NCBI RefSeq assembly: GCF_007989085.1
Contig: NZ_BJVJ01000013.1
Location: 36,902-100,901, forward strand
Length of the DNA stretch: 64,000 nucleotides
Direction of reading: 5' to 3'
Source: Pseudonocardia sulfidoxydans NBRC 16205
GTDB taxonomy: Bacteria; Actinomycetota; Actinomycetes; Mycobacteriales; Pseudonocardiaceae
In this document: positions 43,270-49,619 of the stretch, in pieces
Numbering within the stretch: position 1 is the first letter of the stretch
How the letters are laid out: each line of letters opens with the position of its first letter
Position numbers and translations under genes: made by a program
Notes under the pieces: model-generated
What the model was told of the DNA's origin: nothing
Databases searched by the model: none
Seen by the model: only the letters and a program-made list of their open reading frames with translations

Positions 43270-45243
43270 ATGCCCGACGCCCACCGCGCCACCGGCCCCG
43301 TGGGGCTGCCCACCGTCACCGCCGACGACGCCGCCCTGCGCGATGCGCTCGTCGCCGGGAACATCCCCACGCTGCTGCTCGTGCTGCGCACCCTCACCGG
43401 CGACCCGCGCTGGTTCTCCCCGCCGTACCGGCCCTCGCGCACGATCGCGATGAACGACAACGACACCGGCGGCCTGCCAGAGGAGATCCAGCAGGAGATC
43501 CGCGACGCCGTCCTCGACGTGCTGCGCGACCTGCGCGACGGCACCGGGGTGCTCGCCCCGCCGCCGCTCGACGGAGAGCTGATCGCGATGCTCAGCGAGT
43601 CGCTGGGCGAGCAGGTCCCCGCCGAGTACGCCGAGTCGATGGCCGAGGACGCCGGCTTCGTCCCCTCCGACGTCTTCGACGGCCCGCCCCTGGGCGCCGA
43701 CCTCTCCGTTGTGATCATCGGTGCCGGCATCTCCGGCATCTGCGCCGGCACCGCACTGCGCCGCCTCGGCGTCGACGTCACGATCCTCGAACGCAACGAC
43801 GACGTCGGCGGCACCTGGCTCGACAACGACTACCCCGGCGCCGGCGTCGACACCCCGAGCCACCTCTACGCGTTCTCCTTCGCGCCCTGGCCGAGCTGGA
43901 CCCGCTACTACGCCAAGCAGCCCGAGATCCTCGACTACCTGCGCCGCGTCGCCGACCAGGAGGGCCTGCGCCCGCTCATCCGGTTCGGGACGGAGGTGCT
44001 CGGGGCGACCTGGGACTCGCCTTCTTCCACCTGGCGGGTCCGGGTCCGTTCTCGCGAGGGCGTCGTCTCGGAGATCGTGTCCGACGTGCTCGTCAGCTCC
44101 GTCGGCCAGCTCAACCGGCCCGTGATCCCCGCGCTGCCCGGGCTCGACACGTTCCCGGGCCCCGCGTTCCACACCGCCGAGTGGGACCACAGCGTCGACC
44201 TCGCCGGCAAGCGCGTCGGGGTTGTCGGCACGGGTGCGTCGGCGATGCAGGTCGTACCGACCATCGCCTCGGACGCAGGCTCGGTCGTGATCTTCCAGCG
44301 GTCGCCGCAGTGGGTGGCGCCCAACGGGAACTACCTGCGCGAGGTCGACCCCCGCACCCAGCTGCTGTTCGAGCAGGTCCCGTACTACCGGCCCTGGTAC
44401 CGGCTGCGGCTGATGTGGATGTTCCAGGACAAGCTGCACCCGACGCTGCAGCGCGACCCCTCGTGGGAGGGCGCCGCAGACGGCCGCTCCATCAACGCCA
44501 CCAACGACAAGCACCGCGAGTTCTTCACCCGCTACCTGCGCGAACAGCTCGGCGACCGCGACGACCTGATCGCGAAGTCGCTGCCCGACTACCCGCCCTA
44601 CGGCAAGCGGATGCTGCTCGACTGCGACTGGTTCACCACCCTGCGCCGCGACGACGTCTCGCTCGTCACCTCGGGCGTCGCCGCGATCGACGGCTCCACG
44701 GTCGTCACCGACGACGGCGGCCGCCACGACGTCGACGTCCTCGTCTTCGCGACGGGCTTCTCCGCGCGGAAGATGCTGCACCCCTTGGACATCCGCGGCC
44801 GCTCGGGCGAGTCGCTGCGCGAGCGCTGGGGCGACGACGACGCCTGGGCGCACCTGGGCATCGAGGTGCCCGACTTCCCCAACCTGTTCCTGATGTACGG
44901 GCCCAACACCAACCTCGGCCACGGCGGCTCGACGATGTTCCACGCCGAGTGCCAGGTGCACTACATGGTCGAGCTGCTGCGCGCGATGGTCGCCGCCGAC
45001 GTCGCCGCGGTCGAGGTGCGCCCGCAGGTGTGCGAGGACTACGTCGCCCGCGTCGACGCCGCCCACGAGAACATGATCTGGACCCACCCCGGCATGAGCA
45101 CCTGGTACCGCAACGCCGCGGGCCGCGTCGTCACCAACAGTCCGTGGAAGCTGCAGGACTACTGGACGATGACGCGCCGTCCGTCGCTCGACGAGCACCT
45201 CGTGACGCCGGCGCGTCAGAGGTCGTCGAAGGGCGTGGCGTAG
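43270..45243 (+). CDS. Baeyer-Villiger monooxygenase, 4-hydroxyacetophenone monooxygenase type
   Basis: The 657-residue flavoprotein has an N-terminal helical extension of about 140 residues, as in HAPMO. The FAD site is GAGISG at 151-156, the BVMO fingerprint FPGPAFHTAEWD is at 295-306 (FxGxxxHxxxW), and the NADPH-site glycines GTGAS are near 320. These are diagnostic of type I BVMOs, which insert oxygen next to a ketone to make an ester. It has its own operator (O3) and a GGAGGGG ribosome site. Its 3' end overlaps the convergent GNAT gene by 28 bp. Substrate probably an aryl or alkyl ketone. Confidence 0.88.
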   Translation: MPDAHRATGPVGLPTVTADDAALRDALVAGNIPTLLLVLRTLTGDPRWFSPPYRPSRTIAMNDNDTGGLPEEIQQEIRDAVLDVLRDLRDGTGVLAPPPLDGELIAMLSESLGEQVPAEYAESMAEDAGFVPSDVFDGPPLGADLSVVIIGAGISGICAGTALRRLGVDVTILERNDDVGGTWLDNDYPGAGVDTPSHLYAFSFAPWPSWTRYYAKQPEILDYLRRVADQEGLRPLIRFGTEVLGATWDSPSSTWRVRVRSREGVVSEIVSDVLVSSVGQLNRPVIPALPGLDTFPGPAFHTAEWDHSVDLAGKRVGVVGTGASAMQVVPTIASDAGSVVIFQRSPQWVAPNGNYLREVDPRTQLLFEQVPYYRPWYRLRLMWMFQDKLHPTLQRDPSWEGAADGRSINATNDKHREFFTRYLREQLGDRDDLIAKSLPDYPPYGKRMLLDCDWFTTLRRDDVSLVTSGVAAIDGSTVVTDDGGRHDVDVLVFATGFSARKMLHPLDIRGRSGESLRERWGDDDAWAHLGIEVPDFPNLFLMYGPNTNLGHGGSTMFHAECQVHYMVELLRAMVAADVAAVEVRPQVCEDYVARVDAAHENMIWTHPGMSTWYRNAAGRVVTNSPWKLQDYWTMTRRPSLDEHLVTPARQRSSKGVA

Positions 45244-45761
45244 CGGAACGCGCCCCACGGGGCGTCGTCGTCGAGGGCCAGGACCTGGAAGTGCACCCCC
45301 CATGCCGGGTCCGGCGCCTCGATCCCGACGGTCCGGGCGTCGACGAACCCGAAGCGCCCGTAGAAGTTCGGGTCCCCGAGCAGCCCGACGAGCCGCTCCC
45401 CGCGGGTGCGGGCGGCGTCGACGGCGGCGGTGACGAGCGCGCTCCCGATCCCGTTGCCCTGTGCGCCGGGCAGCACACCGATCGGTCCGAGCCCCAGCGC
45501 CTCGGTCTCGCCGACGTGGGCCCGGGTGCAGATGACGTGCCCCACAACCTGTGAGTGGCGATGGTCGCTATCGCGACCATCACCACTCACGACCGCGACC
45601 AGGGAGAACTTCGGCAGGTACCAGGCGCCGCCGCGGAGCCGGTCGGTCAGGGCAGCCTCGATCGCCGGGCTCCCGTCGGGCGGGGCGAACGCGGCGAGAT
45701 GGACGGCGCGGACGGCGTCGTGGTCGGCGGGGGTCTCGGGGCGGATCAGCACGTCGCACAT
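45216..45761 (-). CDS. GNAT N-acetyltransferase with an in-frame palindromic element insertion
   Basis: From ATG 45761 the protein is 181 residues. It has the GNAT pattern IRPETPADHDAVRAVHLAAF, then strand KFSLVAV, then VVGHVICTRA, and the acetyl-CoA loop VLPGAQGNGIGSALV, close to the YhbS-type branch. Between the two central strands, where relatives have a turn of about four residues, this protein has about fourteen: SGDGRDSDHRHSQ is encoded by palindrome P2. The reading frame stays open through the element. The insertion sits in a beta-turn, so the enzyme may still fold. Confidence 0.85.
   Translation of the reverse strand: MCDVLIRPETPADHDAVRAVHLAAFAPPDGSPAIEAALTDRLRGGAWYLPKFSLVAVVSGDGRDSDHRHSQVVGHVICTRAHVGETEALGLGPIGVLPGAQGNGIGSALVTAAVDAARTRGERLVGLLGDPNFYGRFGFVDARTVGIEAPDPAWGVHFQVLALDDDAPWGAFRYATPFDDL
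45551..45590. repeat. 40-bp palindromic element, copy P2 (two mismatches)
   Basis: The halves start GTGAGTGGCGATGGTCGC and end GACCATCACCACTCAC, palindromic apart from two positions. It lies inside the GNAT coding sequence, is read in frame, and is flanked on the plus-strand left by CCT. Its right flank GACCGC is shared with copy P3 in the opposite orientation. Confidence 0.9.
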
Positions 45762-45813
45762 CGTCGAGGGGCCGGACCGTGGTGTCGACCGGATTACCCG
45801 ATGCCCGACTGCA

Positions 45814-45858
45814 CGAACGGCCCTTTCCCGCAACTCGGCTGCGGGAAAGGGCCGTTCG
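45814..45858. repeat. Long hairpin with perfect 19-bp arms
   Basis: CGAACGGCCCTTTCCCGCA at 45814-45832 is repeated in exact inverted form at 45840-45858 around a 7-base loop. It lies in the 161-bp gap between the GNAT start and the end of the alcohol dehydrogenase gene, 18 bp from palindrome P3. It could be a terminator for the dehydrogenase gene (minus strand) or another mobile-palindrome type. No second copy was noticed in the window. Confidence 0.7.
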
Positions 45859-45876
45859 GGCACGACGCGTGCGGTC

Positions 45877-45916
45877 GTGAGTGGCGATAGTCGCTCCAGC
45901 GACTATCGCCACTCAC
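45877..45916. repeat. 40-bp palindromic element, copy P3 (one central mismatch pair)
   Basis: The arms start GTGAGTGGCGATAGTCGC and pair exactly except at the very centre. It is intergenic, 6 bp past the stop codon of the alcohol dehydrogenase gene on the minus strand. In minus orientation it carries the CCT prefix and the GACCGC suffix also found at P2. Confidence 0.9.
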
Positions 45917-45922
45917 AGGGGC

Positions 45923-46966
45923 TCACGGGGTGATGACGACCTTCAGCGCCTGGTTCGCGGCGGCGTTCTTGAAGACGTCGTAGGCCTCGTCGATCTGGTC
46001 GAACGTGAAGCGGTGCGTGCCCATCTTCTCCGCCGGGATGCGGCCGCTCGCCACCATCTTCAGCAGCGTCGGGATCGACACCGTGTCGACCAGCCCCATG
46101 GTCAGCGTGACGTTGCTGATCCACATGTCCTGCATCGGCAGCTCCACCGGCGTCCCGTGCACGCCGACGTTGGCGATCGTGCCGCCGGGCCGGACGAGCG
46201 AGGCCGCGGTCAGCAGCGTCTCCGGGTAGCCGACGGCCTCGATCGCGACGTCGACCCCCAGACCGTCGGTGAGCGCGGTGACGTCGCCGACCGTGCCGGG
46301 CCCGACCTCGACGGCGTCGGTCGCGCCGAACTCCAGGGCCTTCTCCAGCCGGAACTTGTTGGAGTCGATCGCGATGACGCGCGAGGCGCCCCACAGCCCG
46401 GTCGTGAGGACCGCGGAGAGACCGACCGCGCCGGCGCCGACCACCGCGACCGTGTCGCCCGGGCGCACCCGGCCGGCGAGGACGCCGACCTCGTAGCCGG
46501 TGGGCAGCGAGTCGGCGAGGAAGATCGCCTGCTCGTCGGACACGCTCTCGGGCACCTTGTAGAGCGAGGTGTCGGCGTAGGGGACGCGGACGAACTCGGC
46601 CTGGGTGCCGTCGATGAGGTGGCCGAAGATCCAGCCGATCCCGCCGACGGTCTGGCAGTGCGACGGCATCCCGCGCTGGCAGTACTCGCAGCGGCCGCAC
46701 TTGGTGATGGCCGGGACGAGGACGCGGTCACCGACGGCGAACCCGCTGACCGCGTCACCGACCGCCGTGATCGTGCCGACGGCCTCGTGGCCGAGGATGC
46801 GCCCGTCGGTCACGGCGGGCACGTCGCCCTGCAGGATGTGCAGGTCGGTGCCGCAGATCGTGGTCGTGTCGACCCGGACGACGACGTCGGTCGGGTCCTG
46901 CACCGCCGCGTCGGGGACGTCCTCCCAGGCCTTGTCGTCCGGGCCGTGGTAGACCAGTGCCTTCAT
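45923..46966 (-). CDS. Zinc-dependent alcohol dehydrogenase (secondary-alcohol type)
   Basis: ATG 46966 (GGAG seven bases upstream) gives 347 residues: MKALVYHGPDDKAWEDVPD, the catalytic-zinc segment TTICGTDLHI and GHEAVGTITAVG, the structural-zinc cysteines in ITKCGRCEYCQRGMPSHC, and the cofactor motif VVGAGAVGLSAVL. This branch includes NAD(P)-linked isopropanol and related secondary-alcohol dehydrogenases. The AcoR-type regulator gene lies just upstream in the same direction, which suggests it controls this enzyme. Confidence 0.88.
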   Translation of the reverse strand: MKALVYHGPDDKAWEDVPDAAVQDPTDVVVRVDTTTICGTDLHILQGDVPAVTDGRILGHEAVGTITAVGDAVSGFAVGDRVLVPAITKCGRCEYCQRGMPSHCQTVGGIGWIFGHLIDGTQAEFVRVPYADTSLYKVPESVSDEQAIFLADSLPTGYEVGVLAGRVRPGDTVAVVGAGAVGLSAVLTTGLWGASRVIAIDSNKFRLEKALEFGATDAVEVGPGTVGDVTALTDGLGVDVAIEAVGYPETLLTAASLVRPGGTIANVGVHGTPVELPMQDMWISNVTLTMGLVDTVSIPTLLKMVASGRIPAEKMGTHRFTFDQIDEAYDVFKNAAANQALKVVITP

Positions 46967-47057
46967 CTGCTCACTCCGTCGGTCGAAGTAGTGGGGTCGA
47001 TCGCAGGGCTGCCGGGGCGTCGGCGTCACCGACGCTAGTGACGCAGCACACCGGTCG

Positions 47058-47130
47058 GTGTCCCGTTCTGGGACCATCTCCGCGCCGCGCGCGCGACCGG
47101 CAGGACCCGAGTGACCCGGGGACGGGACAC
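47058..47130. promoter_or_regulatory. Inverted repeats upstream of the alcohol dehydrogenase gene
   Basis: GTGTCCCGT at 47058-47066 and ACGGGACAC at 47122-47130 are exact inverted copies 55 bp apart. The first overlaps a tighter palindrome, GTCCC-GTTCT-GGGAC at 47060-47074. Paired distant sites of this sort suit an activator of the AcoR class encoded at 47131. The second copy abuts the regulator's stop codon. Confidence 0.45.
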
Positions 47131-48999
47131 TCAGCCGATGTAGGAGATCCCGAAGGCGTCGATCTTGCGGTACAGCGACGAGCGCGCGATCCCGAGCATC
47201 TCCGCCGCCTTGTAGCGGTTGCCGCGGGCCTCGTAGAGCGCCTGGATGATCACGTCGCACTGGGCGGCCTCGAGCATCGACATCCGCGGCGCCCGGTGCG
47301 CGAAGCACGACGGCGGCAGGTCCGGCGCCTGGATGACCCCGACCGGTTTGCGGGCGACGACGTAGCGCAGCACGTCCTCCAGCTCGCGGACGTTGCCCGG
47401 CCACGCGTAGCCCTCCAGCACCCGCACGACCTGCATGCTCAACGTCAGCGACCGCCCGCCCGCGAGGCCGTGCAGGATCGACATCGCGATGTCGCCCAGC
47501 TCGTCCGCGCGGTAACGCAGCGCCGGCACCCGGACCGTCTCGTGGAAGTGCCGCAGCAGCAGCCCGTACGGGCGGGTCGCGTCGGCCGACGCGGTGTCGA
47601 TGCACCCCGCCACGACCAGCGGGTCCGGCATCGCGACCAGGGTGCGCAGCGACTCGTCGAGACGGCGGGCGGCGACGGGGGAGAGCAGGTTCATCTGGCG
47701 CAGCACGAGCAGCCGGGGGCGGTCACCGGGCTCGCGGGCGACGCGGTCGAGCGGGTCGGGACCGCCCGTCGAGTCGCCGATCCGGGAACAGTCGACGACG
47801 TGCACCATCGCCGACGGGTGCGCCCGCCGGAACTGCCCCACCACCAGGGTCTGCTTGCCGACGCCCGCCTCCCCGATCAGCAGCTGGTGCCGCCGGCGAC
47901 CGACGGCGGCCGCGACCTCGTGCCGCGCCCGCAGATAGGGGGAGAGCAGCTCGCGGTTGGCGCGCATCCGGGCCTCGGCGTGCAGCCGCGCGGAGTGGTC
48001 GCCGCCGCGCAGGTCGGCGGCGTAGTCGCGGCGCGTCGTCGGGGCGACGTGCGAACCCTGCCTGCGGACGGCCTCGGGGACGCTCGCCCGGGTGGCGTGG
48101 TCGATCGGGCCGCCGGCGACGACGCAGCCGACGACCACCCCCGAGTCGGTCACGGGTTCGACGGCGAGCCCCGCGCAGTGCCCGGACGGCAGGTCGACGT
48201 GCTGGTCGCCGGCGTCGGCCTCACCCAGGACGGCGGCGGCGAGGGTCAGGTCGGCGAGCGCGCGCTGGTCGTCGTGTCCGAGCCGGCGCACGCCCGGGCA
48301 GGTGAGCAGCACGTCGCCGTCGGTGGCGAGCACCCACTCCGCACCGGCGTCGCGGGCCGCGGCGAACCCGCGGTGGACCAGCAGGCCCCGCCGGTGCGCG
48401 CGGTCGGCGACGGCCTGGGCGACGCGGTCGGCGAGCAGCCCCGCGAGCGCTGTCGTGGTGTCGTCGGCGTGCGCGGCGTGGCGGAGTACGACGACCGCGT
48501 CCGGGGGCGCTCCGTCGTCCCGGTGGACCCTCGCGGCCGCCTCGGACAGCCAGGTCAGCTCCGGGTGCAGGTGCTCGGGCCCGTCGACCCGCACGACGGC
48601 CGCGGCACCGGGGAGCAGCGCCGCGGCCGTCGTGGCGACGTCGGTCTCCGCGTAGCGGAAACCCGGGGTGAACAGCACCCCGTCGAGCAGCGCCGCCAGC
48701 GCGGGATCGCCGTCGTGGCGGACCCGGACGACCCCGTCGTGGTCGACCAGCGCCACCGAGCACCGGGGGCGCGGGGTGAGCGCGAAGAACGCGCCGAACA
48801 CCTCGTCGGCCTCCGCGACCGCCGACCGGCCGGGCTCGTGCCCGACGTAGCAGGCCTCGACCGAGTCGAGGCGCACGCGGGCGTCGACCGCGCGCAGCCA
48901 CGACGCGAGTACCTCGGGGCGCACGGCCTCGGACGCCGGGTCGATGCGACCTGTGCGTCGGAACCGCTGGGCGGCGGCCTCGACGCCGGTGGGGTCCAC
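47131..48999 (-). CDS. AcoR-type transcriptional regulator (GAF-like, AAA+, Fis HTH)
   Basis: This 622-residue regulator has an N-terminal sensor region of about 300 residues and an AAA+ domain with Walker A GEAGVGKQ. Near its end are WPGNVRELEDVLRYVV and a Fis-type helix-turn-helix, EARGNRYKAAEMLGIARSSLYRKI. The sigma54-contacting GAFTGA loop is not visible, and the AAA+ domain is degenerate. Actinomycetes generally lack sigma54, and AcoR/MimR-like members there work with other sigma factors. It is flanked by the alcohol dehydrogenase on one side and the microcompartment shell gene on the other and may control both. Confidence 0.85.
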   Translation of the reverse strand: MDPTGVEAAAQRFRRTGRIDPASEAVRPEVLASWLRAVDARVRLDSVEACYVGHEPGRSAVAEADEVFGAFFALTPRPRCSVALVDHDGVVRVRHDGDPALAALLDGVLFTPGFRYAETDVATTAAALLPGAAAVVRVDGPEHLHPELTWLSEAAARVHRDDGAPPDAVVVLRHAAHADDTTTALAGLLADRVAQAVADRAHRRGLLVHRGFAAARDAGAEWVLATDGDVLLTCPGVRRLGHDDQRALADLTLAAAVLGEADAGDQHVDLPSGHCAGLAVEPVTDSGVVVGCVVAGGPIDHATRASVPEAVRRQGSHVAPTTRRDYAADLRGGDHSARLHAEARMRANRELLSPYLRARHEVAAAVGRRRHQLLIGEAGVGKQTLVVGQFRRAHPSAMVHVVDCSRIGDSTGGPDPLDRVAREPGDRPRLLVLRQMNLLSPVAARRLDESLRTLVAMPDPLVVAGCIDTASADATRPYGLLLRHFHETVRVPALRYRADELGDIAMSILHGLAGGRSLTLSMQVVRVLEGYAWPGNVRELEDVLRYVVARKPVGVIQAPDLPPSCFAHRAPRMSMLEAAQCDVIIQALYEARGNRYKAAEMLGIARSSLYRKIDAFGISYIG

Positions 49000-49088
49000 C
49001 GATCCAGGCTAGGGCGGGTCGGCGCCGGACCGGCCGATCGTCGCAGGTTGCGACACATTCCGTTCGGCCGCGGCCCGCTCTCTCCATC

Positions 49089-49192
49089 GAGCGTGTCACC
49101 AGCGCCGGTGCGCAGCGCTCACGACACGTTCGCCAGCGGTTGCCGGGCCGAGCGTGTCACCAGCGCCGGCGCGCAGCGCTCACGACACGTTC
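49089..49192. repeat. Tandem pair of 43-bp imperfect hairpins
   Basis: Two copies, 49089-49131 and 49150-49192, differ at one base and are 61 bp apart start to start. Each begins GAGCGTGTCACCAGCGCC and ends GCTCACGACACGTTC, and the two ends pair imperfectly (about 13 of 17). They lie between the AcoR-type gene and the first shell gene, upstream of both, so they could bind a regulator as well as fold. Confidence 0.8.
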
Positions 49193-49229
49193 GGTGGGAG
49201 GCGGGCGCGCGGGGGCCGATCTCCGTCAC

Positions 49230-49256
49230 GGACAACCACACCCCGCGCCGTTGTCC
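49230..49256. promoter_or_regulatory. Shared inverted repeat upstream of the BMC-H shell gene (site S1)
   Basis: GGACAAC at 49230-49236 and GTTGTCC at 49250-49256 are separated by 13 bp, 65 bp before the ATG of the shell gene. The same arms with the same 13-bp spacer occur at 57877-57903, upstream of the other shell operon. Half-sites 20 bp apart, two helical turns, suit a dimeric regulator. Confidence 0.65.
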
Positions 49257-49321
49257 CCGCGGGACAGCGTCGCGGCTCACAGCCGGAGCTACCGTCGGAC
49301 GCAGCGGCGGAGGGAGCCACG

Positions 49322-49615
49322 ATGGCGGGCAGCGGTGCGCTCGGGATGATCGAGACCAAGGGTCTGGTGGGTGCGATCGAGGCCGCGGACGCGATGGTCA
49401 AGGCCGCGAACGTCGAGGTCGAGGGCTACCGGACGTTGCGCAACGGGCAGGTGTCGGTGCTGGTGCGCGGCGACGTCGGGGCCGTCAAGGCCGCCGTCGA
49501 CGCCGGTGCCGCCGCGGCCGCCCGGGTCGGCGAGCTCTACACCTCGCACGTCATCCCGCGCCCGCACGGCGAGACCGAGGGCGTCATCGGCCAGGCGGTC
49601 GTCCCGCTCGACTAG
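49322..49615 (+). CDS. Bacterial microcompartment shell protein, BMC-H (hexamer)
   Basis: The 97-residue protein is a single BMC domain: [27 protein letters not shown] is the family signature, followed by [20 protein letters not shown] and the tail [13 protein letters not shown]. It is of PduA/EutM/CcmK size and should form the hexagonal facet tiles of the shell. The ribosome site GGAGGGA precedes ATG 49322. It is alone on the plus strand, convergent with the PucR gene 4 bp away, and has site S1 upstream. It is a close relative of the shell protein at 57122. Confidence 0.95.
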   Translation: MAGSGALGMIETKGLVGAIEAADAMVKAANVEVEGYRTLRNGQVSVLVRGDVGAVKAAVDAGAAAAARVGELYTSHVIPRPHGETEGVIGQAVVPLD

Positions 49616-49619
49616 AGCT

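Noticed and set aside
43063..45303. 746-codon antisense frame over the BVMO gene
   Set aside because: Its composition is typical of shadow frames in GC-rich DNA, with no domain, and the plus-strand BVMO is unmistakable.
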